Assembly (NCBI GenBank): GCA_031266415.1
Contig: JAISBB010000007.1
Coordinates: 1 to 64,000 of the forward strand
Direction: 5' to 3'
Source of the DNA: Oscillospiraceae bacterium
Lineage (GTDB): Bacteria > Bacillota > Clostridia > Oscillospirales > Ruminococcaceae
DNA length: 64,000 bases
The notes below the pieces were generated by a model that saw nothing but the letters and a program-made list of their open reading frames with translations, was not told where the DNA came from and did no database searches. Both the position numbers and the translations under genes were made by a program. Below, piece by piece: positions 53,102 through 62,450 of the stretch; the stretch's first letter is position 1; the number at the start of each line of letters is the position of its first letter.

Positions 53102-54316
53102 ATGAGAAGACGCGCCGAGTTCAAAATCCCTTTAGGACTGTTTTTTGCAACGATTTTTTTGGTTGTAGGTGCTACAATTTCTGTGACAGTAATGTTTGAT
53201 CTTGCCAGATTTAACAAAAAATTGCGAGATAGTTCTTGGTATGACCAAGTTTCTTTGAAATTGTATGAATTAGATAAGATTGTAAAAAATCAATTTGATG
53301 GTGTTATTGATGAAGAACGCTTGGTTGATGAAGTTATGAAAGGTTATTTGTCTGGAATTGGTGATAAAGATTCAAAATATTTTTCACCGGAGGAGTATAA
53401 ACTCAAAAAAAAGGAAATGCGGAACCAAAATATACTTTGGGGAGTTCGGTTTGCCGAAGATGGTGGTTATTTACGAATAGATGAGATTTATGAGAATTAT
53501 TTAGCGTTAGATGTCGATTTGCAACTTGAAGATTTAATAATTAAAGTTGAAGATGTAAATGTAACGCACGAAAACATTGAAGAGTGTGTGAAAATGCTAA
53601 ATGCCAATGAAGGCACAAAAATAAGAGTGAGTTTTCGCAGAGGTCTGAAAGAATTTGAGAAAGAGCTTGTTGTGCGGTATGCTAAGGTGTCAGCGGTTCA
53701 AAGTGATTCATTTGGTGATGTGGCTTACATTCGAATTCTTTCTTTTAATGAACCCGCTGTAAAATTTTTTTCACGGCAAGTAAGTGAACTGCTTTCAAAG
53801 AAACGTGCGGTAATTATTGACCTACGAGATACTGGGGCAGGTTCATTAGATTGCGCAGCAAAAATTCTAAAAATGATTTTACCACAAGGGTTAATTGTTT
53901 CCTCCATTCGTGAAGGTGGCGAAGTTGACAATTTATTTTATAGTGATGGGCGCCATGAAGTAAAAAAGCCAATGATTGTGCTTGCAAACGAAAAAACAAT
54001 GGGGGTTGCAGAATTATTTATTCATGTGCTAAAATGCTATGAAAAAGTTCAGGTTGTTGGGGAACGTACAGCTGGTAAAGGTAAAATGCAGACATTTTTT
54101 GAATTGCAAGATGGTGCTGCAATTGAATTAACGGTTGCAAAATTTGGTCTTCCAGATGGAAATACCTTTGATGGAACCGGTATTATGCCAGATTTTAGAG
54201 TGCAGCCAATAACACCATTAACAACAGAGAAAAAACAAGAAGTAAAAATGATTGACAAAAGTAAAGACTTGCAACTTGCCAAAGCATTGGAAGTTCTTGA
54301 ATTTGAGGATAATTGA
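53102..54316 (+). CDS. S41 (carboxy-terminal processing) protease homologue without catalytic serine
   Basis: A 404-residue protein with an N-terminal membrane anchor, a PDZ-like region (about residues 110-180, IRVSFRRG) and an S41 core (VAYIRILSFNE, VIIDLRDTGAGSLD, MIVLANE, ERTAGKGKMQT). The conserved N-x-x-S/T-A-S-A-S-E, whose central Ser is the nucleophile, reads NEKTMGVAE, so Ser is Gly. The catalytic Lys of the T-x-GKG segment is retained. It is therefore predicted inactive as a Ser/Lys protease but may still bind C-termini. It lies 18 bases after the TPM gene and just before rsmD. Confidence 0.88.
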   Translation: MRRRAEFKIPLGLFFATIFLVVGATISVTVMFDLARFNKKLRDSSWYDQVSLKLYELDKIVKNQFDGVIDEERLVDEVMKGYLSGIGDKDSKYFSPEEYKLKKKEMRNQNILWGVRFAEDGGYLRIDEIYENYLALDVDLQLEDLIIKVEDVNVTHENIEECVKMLNANEGTKIRVSFRRGLKEFEKELVVRYAKVSAVQSDSFGDVAYIRILSFNEPAVKFFSRQVSELLSKKRAVIIDLRDTGAGSLDCAAKILKMILPQGLIVSSIREGGEVDNLFYSDGRHEVKKPMIVLANEKTMGVAELFIHVLKCYEKVQVVGERTAGKGKMQTFFELQDGAAIELTVAKFGLPDGNTFDGTGIMPDFRVQPITPLTTEKKQEVKMIDKSKDLQLAKALEVLEFEDN

Positions 54317-54334
54317 TTGAGAGAGTGGTTTTAG

Positions 54335-54880
54335 TTGTTGCATGTTGTTGCTGGTAAAGCAAAAGGTAAAAAATTGATGACTACTTGCAGTGAAATGCGC
54401 CCTACGGCGGGGCTTGTTAAAGAGGCACTTTTTAATATCATTCAGTTTGAAATTGCAGGGGCACATGTTTTGGATTTGTTTGCTGGCTCTGGGCAGCTGG
54501 GAATTGAAGCATTAAGCCGTGGAGCTTTAGATTGTGTTTTTGTGGAAGCGAATTATGAGGCCGGGTCTGTGATTGTTGAAAATTTAAAGCGTTCAAAGTT
54601 TTTAAATTGTGCGGAAGTAAATGTTATGTTAGCCGCAGATTTTTTTAAAAAGAGGCATAGGTCATTTGATGTTGCAATTTTGGACCCTCCGTATGGAAAA
54701 AAGTTAATAGATCAGGTTATGATTGATGTGGTAAACTTAATGGCAAAAAATGGTGTAATTATTTTTGAAGCTGCAAAAACAGATTTGATTGACGTAGAAT
54801 TTCAAAAATATAATTTGGTTAAAGAGTATTTTTACGGTAAGAAAAAATTGGGATTATTTAGAGAGGAAACAGGACCTTGA
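54335..54880 (+). CDS. rsmD: 16S rRNA (guanine-966-N2)-methyltransferase
   Basis: A 181-residue class I methyltransferase that modifies 16S rRNA. RPTAGLVKEALFNII, the SAM loop VLDLFAGSGQLGIEALSRGA and the catalytic DPPY (AILDPPYGKKL) are present. A TTG start at 54335 follows GAGAGAGTGG. The stop overlaps the TTG of dxs. The commonly adjoining coaD gene is missing. Confidence 0.95.
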   Translation: MLHVVAGKAKGKKLMTTCSEMRPTAGLVKEALFNIIQFEIAGAHVLDLFAGSGQLGIEALSRGALDCVFVEANYEAGSVIVENLKRSKFLNCAEVNVMLAADFFKKRHRSFDVAILDPPYGKKLIDQVMIDVVNLMAKNGVIIFEAAKTDLIDVEFQKYNLVKEYFYGKKKLGLFREETGP

Positions 54881-56769
54881 AAAGTAAAATCTTGGAAAAA
54901 ATCAGCGAACCAGAAGATTTAAAAAAATTGAATATAAACGAATTGAAGCAACTTGCAAAAGAAATTAGAGAGAAAATTATTAAAGTGGTTTGTGAAAATG
55001 GGGGGCACTTGGCTTCAAATCTTGGAACTGTGGAATTGACAATTGCATTGCACCGTGTTTTCAATTCACCAAACGATAAAATAATTTGGGATGTTGGCCA
55101 TCAATCATATACTCACAAGTTGTTGACAGGCCGAGTGAATCAGTTTTATTCTTTGCGTAAATGGGATGGAATTTCTGGATTAATTCGGCCAAGTGAAAGC
55201 GAGCACGATATTTTTATTTCGGGGCACAGCAGCATTGCTGTTTCAGCTGCATTAGGATTCGCAAAAGCAAACGAAATTGCTGGCAAGTCTGATTATGTTG
55301 TTTCTGTGATTGGTGATGGCTCGTTAACCGGCGGACAAATTTTCGAAGGGTTGAACAATTCAGGAGTTTCTGCCAAAAATTTTATTGTTATTTTAAATGA
55401 TAACAACATGGCAATAAATAAAAATCAAGGTGGACTTGCAAATTACCTTGATAAAATTCGATTAAATACAAAGTATTGGGAATTCAAGGGTGCTTTCGCT
55501 TGGTTTTTGGGGAAATTGCCGTTGGGGAAGCCGTTAATATGTTTGCTTAGAAAATTCAAGGCCTTTTTGAAATCTTTACTATATCCGAAAAATATATTTG
55601 AAAATTTGGGTTTTAATTATATTGGTCCTGTAAATGGACACAATATAAAAAATGTCTTGTGCGCTTTAGAGCGAGCAAAAAAGTATGCAAAGCCGGTTGT
55701 TGTTCATGTTAATACAAAAAAAGGAAAAGGACACAAACTGGCAGAAGAACAGCCAGATAAATTTCACAATGTTGTTGATGCACCTTTGCAACGCACTTTC
55801 TCTTCTGAATTTGGGAAGGCTATGGTGAAATTTGCTGAAACAAATTCTCGTATTTGTGCGATTACGGCTGCAATGCGAGATAGTGTTGGATTGTTCCAGT
55901 TTAGCCAGACTTTTTCAGAAAGATTTTTTGATGTTGGAATTGCGGAACAGCATGCCGTTACTTTTGCTGCGGGGCTGGCAGAGAGCGGTTTAACGCCGGT
56001 TGTTGCTGTTTGTTCTACTTTTTTGCAGCGTGCTTATGACCAATTGTTGCATGATGTTTCTATTTCAAACAGTCATGTGGTTTTGGCAATTGATAGAGCG
56101 GGGTTTGTTGGTGGTGATGGAGAAACACACCATGGACTATTTGATGTTGTATTTCTTAGCGGGATTCCAAACACCACAATTTACGCGCCACTGAATTATG
56201 CAGAACAAAGACATTGTTTGAAATTGGCAATTGATGGGACTGGACTTTGTGCTGTAAGGTATCCCAAAGGTGAAGAGATTAATATCCCAGAGCTTATTAA
56301 TGTTCGTGAAGCGGAATATGCATACTTGCAACAAAGTAAAAAAGATATTTTGGTTGTTACATATGGGCGAATTTCAAGTTTTGTTGTGAATTCATTGGAG
56401 TATTTTAAAAAATTGGGAATTAGTGTTTCGCTGTTGCGAATGATAAAAATTCACCCTGTGGAGGCAGTATATCTAGAGATTGCTTGTGAATATAGGACGG
56501 TTATTTTTTTAGAAGAGGGGATTAAAAGTGGTTCAGTTGCGGAGCAATTTGGTTCAAAATTAGCAGAAATAGGCGCTAAAGTTAATTACTTTGTGCGTGC
56601 TGTTGACAATGGATTTGTTCCACATGGCAATTTAGAAGAGCAGCTTGGTTTTGTAAAGCTTGATGCCGAAAATGTGAAGAATTTTATTAAGTCGGTTGCA
56701 CTTTCCGTCTCTTCAAAAATTAATGTAAATTTAAAGGAAAAATTGCAATTTTCGAAGAGATTAACATGA
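54877..56769 (+). CDS. dxs: 1-deoxy-D-xylulose-5-phosphate synthase
   Basis: Thiamine diphosphate enzyme starting the MEP isoprenoid pathway from pyruvate and glyceraldehyde 3-phosphate. At 630 residues it shows GGHLASNLGTVELTIALHRVF, WDVGHQSYTHKLLTGR, the ThDP-binding GDGSLTGGQIFEGLNNSG with the later NDNNMA, the pyrimidine-domain GIAEQHAVTFAAGLA and the DRAGFVGGDGETHHG segment. TTG start at 54877 after AGAGG. dxr and ispG follow 6-8 kb downstream on the same strand. Confidence 0.97.
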   Translation: MKSKILEKISEPEDLKKLNINELKQLAKEIREKIIKVVCENGGHLASNLGTVELTIALHRVFNSPNDKIIWDVGHQSYTHKLLTGRVNQFYSLRKWDGISGLIRPSESEHDIFISGHSSIAVSAALGFAKANEIAGKSDYVVSVIGDGSLTGGQIFEGLNNSGVSAKNFIVILNDNNMAINKNQGGLANYLDKIRLNTKYWEFKGAFAWFLGKLPLGKPLICLLRKFKAFLKSLLYPKNIFENLGFNYIGPVNGHNIKNVLCALERAKKYAKPVVVHVNTKKGKGHKLAEEQPDKFHNVVDAPLQRTFSSEFGKAMVKFAETNSRICAITAAMRDSVGLFQFSQTFSERFFDVGIAEQHAVTFAAGLAESGLTPVVAVCSTFLQRAYDQLLHDVSISNSHVVLAIDRAGFVGGDGETHHGLFDVVFLSGIPNTTIYAPLNYAEQRHCLKLAIDGTGLCAVRYPKGEEINIPELINVREAEYAYLQQSKKDILVVTYGRISSFVVNSLEYFKKLGISVSLLRMIKIHPVEAVYLEIACEYRTVIFLEEGIKSGSVAEQFGSKLAEIGAKVNYFVRAVDNGFVPHGNLEEQLGFVKLDAENVKNFIKSVALSVSSKINVNLKEKLQFSKRLT

Positions 56770-57566
56770 AAAAAAGGCTTGATGTTTTGGTATTAGAAAA
56801 CGGTTTTGAAACTTCTAGAGAGCGTGCGAAGGCAATGATTATGGCAGGCTTAATTTATGTTGAAAATCAAAGGGCAGAAAAACCAGGTGAATTTTTCTCA
56901 GATGATGTACGGTTAGAGTGCAGGGGTTTACCTTTGCAGTACGTTAGCAGGGGTGGCTTGAAATTAGAAAAAGCTTTAGAGGCGTTTGAAATAGACCTCA
57001 GTGATCGTATTTGTATGGATATTGGTTGCTCAACCGGTGGTTTTTCTGATTGCGCATTGCAAAATGGTGCCAAAGAAATTTTGGCAATTGATGTTGGTTA
57101 TGGTCAGTTTGATTGGCAGTTGCGCAACGACTTTAGAATTCATTTGCTGGAAAAAACAAATGCAAGGTACCTGAAAGCAAAAGATTTAAATGGTCTGGAT
57201 ATTAATTTTGTGATGGCAGATGTATCTTTCATCTCACTTTTGAAAATAGTAGTACCAATAAAACAATTGGTGAATCCTAATTGTGAGTTTGTTTGTTTAA
57301 TTAAACCACAATTTGAAGCAACTAAAAAAGAAGCTGGCAAAGGTATTATAAAAGATGAAAAATTACGAATAGAAATTGTGAAGCGTGTTTTGTGTTTAAT
57401 TCGCGAATCTGGCTTCCTAATAACGGGGGTAATAGCATCACCAATTGAGGGCGTGAAAGGCAATGTCGAATATTTGGTCCATTTTGAGCAAAACGGAAGC
57501 GAAGGATCTATTTCAGTTTTTTCTCGTGGTGTTGTGCTAGAACCTGTTTTTTCTGATGTGATATAA
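56766..57566 (+). CDS. tlyA: TlyA family rRNA 2'-O-methyltransferase / hemolysin-like protein
   Basis: A 266-residue protein with an N-terminal S4 RNA-binding domain (RLDVLVLENGFETSRERAKAMI) and an FtsJ-like methyltransferase domain (CMDIGCSTGGFSDCALQNGA, MADVSFISL, IKPQFEA). In other bacteria TlyA methylates rRNA 2'-hydroxyls. The ATG overlaps the dxs stop by four bases. The dxs-tlyA-argR order is common in Firmicutes. Confidence 0.94.
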   Translation: MKKRLDVLVLENGFETSRERAKAMIMAGLIYVENQRAEKPGEFFSDDVRLECRGLPLQYVSRGGLKLEKALEAFEIDLSDRICMDIGCSTGGFSDCALQNGAKEILAIDVGYGQFDWQLRNDFRIHLLEKTNARYLKAKDLNGLDINFVMADVSFISLLKIVVPIKQLVNPNCEFVCLIKPQFEATKKEAGKGIIKDEKLRIEIVKRVLCLIRESGFLITGVIASPIEGVKGNVEYLVHFEQNGSEGSISVFSRGVVLEPVFSDVI

Positions 57567-57659
57567 TGTGATTAATGTAAATGATTTTCAGAAAATGTTT
57601 TTCATTTTTGAAGGGTTTGATCTACCATAGAGGCTAACAGGGAAAAGAAAATCAGGCAA

Positions 57660-58106
57660 TTGAAAATCATAGAGTTAATAAATGAATGTCCGATTAGAAC
57701 ACAGGAACATTTAATAAGTCTTCTTAAATCTGCAGGAGTTAAGGCAACACAAGCAACCGTTTCTAGAGATATTAAAGATTTGTTGCTGGCAAAAGTTATG
57801 GGGCCAGATGGTAAGTTTAAATATGTTAGATTGTTAAGTGAAAATAGTAGTGAAGGTTTACTGGCGGATGAAAAGCAAATTAAAATTCTTAAAGAAACTG
57901 TGCTTAATTTTTGTCCTGTTGATAATCTTTTAGTTGTTAAGTGTACGGTTGGTGGTGCTAGTGCGGCGTGCCGTGCATTTGATTGTCTTAAGGAAGGCAA
58001 TATGTTGGGTTCCATAGCCGGTGACGACACAATTCTGTTGATTTTTAATTCCAATAGTGAAGTATGTAAGTTTCTTGTATTAATGCAAGAACTAATTGGA
58101 ATTTAG
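57660..58106 (+). CDS. argR: Arginine repressor ArgR
   Basis: A 148-residue regulator. The N-terminal winged helix (TQEHLISLLKSAGVKATQATVSRDIKDL) and the C-terminal hexamerisation and arginine-binding domain (GSIAGDDTILLIF) are intact. A TTG start at 57660 has only a weak ribosome site. No arginine biosynthesis or catabolism gene is in the window. recN, which usually follows argR, is not here. Its targets in this genome are unknown. Confidence 0.93.
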   Translation: MKIIELINECPIRTQEHLISLLKSAGVKATQATVSRDIKDLLLAKVMGPDGKFKYVRLLSENSSEGLLADEKQIKILKETVLNFCPVDNLLVVKCTVGGASAACRAFDCLKEGNMLGSIAGDDTILLIFNSNSEVCKFLVLMQELIGI

Positions 58107-58123
58107 TTTGCGAGTGATATTAA

Positions 58124-58456
58124 TTGAGCAAGAAAACGGAAAATGTTGGATTTATTTGTGAGAATTGTGGATTTAATGTAGATCCGTTAGATAATGGTAG
58201 TTTTCGTAACCATTGCCCTTGTTGCCTTTGCTCTAAGCACGTTGATAATAAACCTGGTGATAGGTTATCTGATTGCTGGGGACTTATGGAACCGATTGAT
58301 GTTGTTGTGAATTCCAAAAAGGGATTGCAACTGCTTCACAAATGTTTAAAATGCGGTGAAGAAAAAGTGAATATGGTGGCAATTAATGCCAGCCAGTGTG
58401 ATAATTACCAGCTTATTTTAAAGTTGATGAAAGGGGTTTTAAAGAACATTAAATGA
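58124..58456 (+). CDS. RNHCP-domain zinc-ribbon protein
   Basis: A 110-residue protein. FICENCGFNV, RNHCPCCLCSKHVDNKPGDR, CWGLMEPI and a second CxxC pair (CLKCGEE) match the RNHCP family, which is named after its central RNHCP motif. Zinc binding through the CxxC pairs is expected; function is unknown. A TTG start at 58124 is used. Its stop overlaps pyrH by four bases. Confidence 0.88.
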   Translation: MSKKTENVGFICENCGFNVDPLDNGSFRNHCPCCLCSKHVDNKPGDRLSDCWGLMEPIDVVVNSKKGLQLLHKCLKCGEEKVNMVAINASQCDNYQLILKLMKGVLKNIK

Positions 58457-59169
58457 GTGCTGGAGGATATAAGCGAATTCTTTTAAAATTAAGCGGGGAA
58501 TATTTGGCTGATGGAACTGGGGATAATGTTGATTTTGAGATTGTGCGTACACTTGCATTGGAAGTAAAAAAATGCCAAAAATTAGGAGTACAACTTGGAG
58601 TTGTTGTTGGTGGTGGTAATTTCTGGCGCGGTAGAAATGTTTGGCAGATGGAGAAGGCACGTGCAGATTATGTTGGGATGTTGGCAACGGCAATGAACGC
58701 AACTATTTTATATGATGTTTTTTTAAAAGAAGGAGTTGACACGCGACTTCAAATGGTTATTGCTATGCCAGATATCGCCGAATGTTATGTGAGAGACAGG
58801 GCAGTAAAACACTTAGACCAAGGGCGAGTAATTATTTTTGGTGGCGGAACGGGTAGCCCTTATTTCTCTACAGATACTGCTGCCGCACTTAAGGCCATAG
58901 ATATCAAAGCAGATGTTATTTTCAAGGCAACACATTCTGTTGATGGTGTTTATGATAAAGATCCAGTAAAAAATGAAAATGCGGTGAAATATGATACACT
59001 TTCGTGCGACGAAATATTTCGAAAGCGACTGGAAGTAATGGATATGTCTGCAGTTGCTTTGTGTGCCGAGCATAACATTCCAGTTTGTGTTTTTAGTATT
59101 AAAAATCCAGAGAATCTTATTAAGGCAATTTTCAAACAGAAAATTGGTACTATGATTGTATGTGCGTAA
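58453..59169 (+). CDS. pyrH: UMP kinase
   Basis: Phosphorylates UMP to UDP. At 238 residues it shows YKRILLKLSGEYL, GVVVGGGNFWRGR, the RADYVGMLATAMN signature, FGGGTGSPYFSTDTAAAL and the KATHSVDGVYDKDP loop. It continues the pathway produced by the pyr operon at 28-40 kb. The usual tsf neighbour is displaced, while frr follows after 26 bases as expected. Confidence 0.97.
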   Translation: MSAGGYKRILLKLSGEYLADGTGDNVDFEIVRTLALEVKKCQKLGVQLGVVVGGGNFWRGRNVWQMEKARADYVGMLATAMNATILYDVFLKEGVDTRLQMVIAMPDIAECYVRDRAVKHLDQGRVIIFGGGTGSPYFSTDTAAALKAIDIKADVIFKATHSVDGVYDKDPVKNENAVKYDTLSCDEIFRKRLEVMDMSAVALCAEHNIPVCVFSIKNPENLIKAIFKQKIGTMIVCA

Positions 59170-59195
59170 CGATTTAGAGGGGCAGGTGGGTTAAA

Positions 59196-59750
59196 ATGAA
59201 TGAGGTATGTGAGCAAATTGATGTAAAAATGGAGAAAATTCTCGACAATTTATCTTGTGAATATGCCACAATGAGGGCTGGTCGTGCAAATCCCTCTGTA
59301 CTAGATAAAGTTTTAGTGGATTATTATGGAGTTCCAACTCCGGTTCAGCAGATGTCCGCTGTGAGTGTTTCTGAAGCACGAATTTTGGTGATTCAACCAT
59401 GGGATAAATCGATGTTAAAGGAAGTAGAAAGGGCAATTCAAGCTTCAGACATAGGGATTAATCCGTCTAATGATGGTGATGTAATTAGAATTGTATTTCC
59501 GCCATTAACAGAGGATAGAAGAAGAGAGATTTGTAAAAAATTGCATAAAGAAGCAGAAGATTCCAAGGTTTCAATCAGGGCAATTAGAAGAGATGCTATG
59601 GAAGAGCTTAAAGAGATGAAAAGGGTTGGGGACCTAACGGAAGATGATGTTAAACTTTATGAAAAAGATGTTCAAAACTTAACAGATAGATATTGTAAAG
59701 GAATTGATGTTTTGTGTGAAAAAAAAGAAAAAGAAGTAATGGAGATTTAA
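59196..59750 (+). CDS. frr: Ribosome recycling factor
   Basis: A 184-residue factor splitting post-termination ribosomes. LSCEYATMRAGRANPSVLDKVLVDYYG, TPVQQMSAVSV, IVFPPLTEDRRREICKKLHKEAEDSKVSIRAIRRDA and the C-terminal helix are conserved. A GGGGCAGGTGGG site precedes the ATG. It is followed by uppS after 4 bases, as in the standard pyrH-frr-uppS-cdsA-dxr order. Confidence 0.97.
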   Translation: MNEVCEQIDVKMEKILDNLSCEYATMRAGRANPSVLDKVLVDYYGVPTPVQQMSAVSVSEARILVIQPWDKSMLKEVERAIQASDIGINPSNDGDVIRIVFPPLTEDRRREICKKLHKEAEDSKVSIRAIRRDAMEELKEMKRVGDLTEDDVKLYEKDVQNLTDRYCKGIDVLCEKKEKEVMEI

Positions 59751-59754
59751 AATT

Positions 59755-60462
59755 GTGTTAGAGTTAAGTGGCCTTGAACATGTAGCAATTATTATGGATG
59801 GAAATCGCAGGTGGGCAAAAAAAAATAATCTGCCAATAAAGTCTGGAAGCAAAGAGGGAATCCGGGTTTTGCAAAATGTAATAGACTGGTCCGTTGAAAT
59901 TGGGATTAAATTTTTAACGGTTTATGTATTTTCAATTGAAAACAGGTCACGAACCGAAATTGAAATTAGTGAGTTAATGGCGCTGGGTTCTGAGAGTTTA
60001 GCGGATTATTGGAATGAAGCACAAGAAAGAAACATTAAAATTCGCGTTTGGGGAAAACGTGAATATATTCCACATAAGTTGCAAGTTGCCATTGAAAAAA
60101 TTCAAGAAGAAACCAAGTCTTGCACGGGATTGAATTTAAATTTGGCAATAGATTACGGTGGCAGGCAAGAAATTGTTGATGCATTTGTGGCAATCTGCAA
60201 TGATGTTCTTGCGGGGCGTGTGGCCCTGAAGGCTTTAACTTGCAAATTAGTTCCCCAATATCTTTATGCAAAAGAACTTCCAGACCCCGATTTGATTATT
60301 CGAACCGGTGGTGAATGTCGCCTTTCAAACTTTTTAACTTGGCAGAGTGTTTACTCTGAATTAGTTTTCTTGGATGTTTTGTGGCCAGATTTTAAGCGCG
60401 AAGATTTTTTTTGTGCAATTGAACAATTCAGCAAGAGATGTCGGCGCTTTGGTGGAGATTGA
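59755..60462 (+). CDS. uppS: Undecaprenyl diphosphate synthase family protein
   Basis: Cis-prenyltransferase extending farnesyl diphosphate to the lipid carrier of wall synthesis. At 235 residues it shows HVAIIMDGNRRWAKK with the catalytic Asp, FSIENRSRTEIEI, and LPDPDLIIRTGGECRLSNFLTWQSVYSEL. Two normally strongly conserved positions differ: the G-H-x-x-G after the first motif reads GSKEG (His to Ser), and the Trp of FS-x-EN-W is Arg. GTG start with GGAG at 10 bases. Activity is probable but chain length could be altered. Confidence 0.93.
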   Translation: MLELSGLEHVAIIMDGNRRWAKKNNLPIKSGSKEGIRVLQNVIDWSVEIGIKFLTVYVFSIENRSRTEIEISELMALGSESLADYWNEAQERNIKIRVWGKREYIPHKLQVAIEKIQEETKSCTGLNLNLAIDYGGRQEIVDAFVAICNDVLAGRVALKALTCKLVPQYLYAKELPDPDLIIRTGGECRLSNFLTWQSVYSELVFLDVLWPDFKREDFFCAIEQFSKRCRRFGGD

Positions 60463-60498
60463 GGCAGAATAATTTAGCGAAGAGAGTTATAAAATTAA

Positions 60499-61317
60499 AT
60501 GAGATTAAGTAATATAAAGAAAAGACTTGTTTCTTCTGTTGTTGGAATTTTATTCGCGAGTGTTATTTTTTATTTTGTGGATTCACTTTTTTTTAATTTT
60601 GTTGTATCAATAATTTCAGCTATTGCCGCTTTTGAAATAACCCGTGTGATGTTGGGGAATTTAATTTCGTTGATGTTGATTAATTCCTTGTTCCCCATTT
60701 TATTTCCATTTGTAAACATGTTGGAAAGAAAATGGTTTTTAATTGGGTTTGTAATTACATTGATGTTGTTTTTAATGTTATTATTTAACCGTAAGAAAGT
60801 GGCAATTACTAAAGGGATTGCTGCATTTAGTTTTTCATTTTTGTGTGCAATTTCGTTTTCTTCGCTGATATTTATAAGAGATGTTTTACCGGAAGGGGCC
60901 AGAGCTGTTTATTTGATTTTGGTTTGTGTTTGTGCATGGTCAGCGGATACTTTCGCTTATTTGATTGGTTGTGCAATTGGCAAACACAAGTTAATTGAAG
61001 ACGTTAGCCCTAAAAAAACATGGGAAGGGTTGCTTGGTGGAATTTTTTGTTCGGTTGGTTTAGCCACAATTATTTGTGTTGTGTTTAAACGAGCCGATGA
61101 ATTTCAGAGAGTTGGTTTGTTGTGGCTAGTTTTAATTTTTATTGTTGCAGCAATTTTAGCTGTTTTGGGGGATCTTGTTGCTTCTTTAATTAAAAGGCAA
61201 CACAACGTTAAAGATTTTGGCAATATAATGCCGGGGCACGGTGGTGTATTAGATAGGTTAGACAGCTTATTATTTGTGGTGCCTTATTTTTATTTTGTTG
61301 TGAGTGTGATGAATTGA
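60499..61317 (+). CDS. cdsA: Phosphatidate cytidylyltransferase
   Basis: Membrane enzyme making CDP-diacylglycerol from phosphatidate and CTP. At 272 residues with about seven transmembrane segments it shows WSADTFAYLIGCAIGKHKL, SPKKTWEGLLGG and the family signature GDLVASLIKRQHNVKDFGNIMPGHGGVLDRLDSL in the last third. The ATG at 60499 lies some distance from GAAGAGAG. The stop overlaps the TTG of dxr. Confidence 0.96.
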   Translation: MRLSNIKKRLVSSVVGILFASVIFYFVDSLFFNFVVSIISAIAAFEITRVMLGNLISLMLINSLFPILFPFVNMLERKWFLIGFVITLMLFLMLLFNRKKVAITKGIAAFSFSFLCAISFSSLIFIRDVLPEGARAVYLILVCVCAWSADTFAYLIGCAIGKHKLIEDVSPKKTWEGLLGGIFCSVGLATIICVVFKRADEFQRVGLLWLVLIFIVAAILAVLGDLVASLIKRQHNVKDFGNIMPGHGGVLDRLDSLLFVVPYFYFVVSVMN

Positions 61318-62450
61318 AGAAGATTGTTGTTACCGGATCAACGGGTTCGGTTGGCTGCCAGGCGCTTGCGGCGGCTAGGTTGTTGGGGATTGGTGTGAGT
61401 GGGCTTTCTGCGTGCTCTAATGTTAAATTACTGGAGCAGCAAATTCGTGAATTTTTGCCAAAATTTGTTTTAGTTGAAGAAGAAAAAGCTTACCGAAACT
61501 TGAAAGCGAGTGTAAAAGATTTAAATGTTAAGATTTTGTGCGGTAGTGCGATTGCTGATTTGATTTCTGTGGCAGAAGATTTGGTGATTAACTGTGTTGT
61601 TGGAATTGCTGGGTTAAAAACTACTTTGGCAACATTGAATGCTGGTAAAAAGTTGGCTTTGGCGAACAAGGAATCGTTAGTTGTTGCGGGCGAACTTGTA
61701 ATGAATTTGGTAACACAACACGCAACTCAAATTTTGCCGGTAGATAGCGAACACTCAGCTATTTTTCAATGCTTAATGGCAGGCAAAAAAGAGGAAGTTA
61801 AGGCATTAATTTTGACTGCTTCTGGCGGCCCATTTCGTGGCAAAACTAGAGAGTTTTTGAAAAATGTTTCTATAAACCAAGTTTTAAAACACCCCAATTG
61901 GCAAATGGGTAAGAAAATTTCTGTTGATTCGGCAACACTCATGAATAAAGGTTTTGAAATTTTAGAGGCGATGTGGCTTTTTGGAGTTGATTTAAAAAAA
62001 ATCAAAGTTGTAGTTCACCCGCAAAGTGTGGTGCATTCAATGGTGGAATTTGTTGATAATTCAATTATTTCACAAATGGGCACTCCAGATATGGCGGGAG
62101 TAATTGCATATGCATTAACCTTCCCTCGGCGAATTAAAAGTGTGGTTAAAGAGCTAGATTTAGTTAAAATTAAGTTGCTTGAGTTTGAAGAAGTTGACCA
62201 CAATGTGTTCAGAGGGATTTCACTTGCAAAAAAATCAGTAACTCTTGGAAAGCTGTATCCCTGTGTTTTAAACGCAGCAAATGAGCAGTTGGTTGAATTA
62301 TTTTTGGAGGGAAAAATTAAATTTTTGGAAATTGATGAAATGTTGGAAATGTGTTTGGAATCTGCGAATTTAAAAAATGTTGAAATAACAGAAGAAGCAT
62401 TGGTTCAAGCTGACAGTTGGGCAAGAGAGTATGTTTTAAGCCATGTTTAA
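61314..62450 (+). CDS. dxr: 1-deoxy-D-xylulose 5-phosphate reductoisomerase
   Basis: Second MEP-pathway enzyme, NADPH dependent. At 378 residues it shows the nucleotide-binding GSTGSVGCQAL, LANKESLVVAG, the metal site in PVDSEHSAIFQCL, ASGGPFRG and the KHPNWQMGKKISVDSATLMNKG region. TTG start inside the cdsA stop. In most Firmicutes rseP follows; here comF follows directly with an 8-base overlap. Confidence 0.97.
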   Translation: MKKIVVTGSTGSVGCQALAAARLLGIGVSGLSACSNVKLLEQQIREFLPKFVLVEEEKAYRNLKASVKDLNVKILCGSAIADLISVAEDLVINCVVGIAGLKTTLATLNAGKKLALANKESLVVAGELVMNLVTQHATQILPVDSEHSAIFQCLMAGKKEEVKALILTASGGPFRGKTREFLKNVSINQVLKHPNWQMGKKISVDSATLMNKGFEILEAMWLFGVDLKKIKVVVHPQSVVHSMVEFVDNSIISQMGTPDMAGVIAYALTFPRRIKSVVKELDLVKIKLLEFEEVDHNVFRGISLAKKSVTLGKLYPCVLNAANEQLVELFLEGKIKFLEIDEMLEMCLESANLKNVEITEEALVQADSWAREYVLSHV

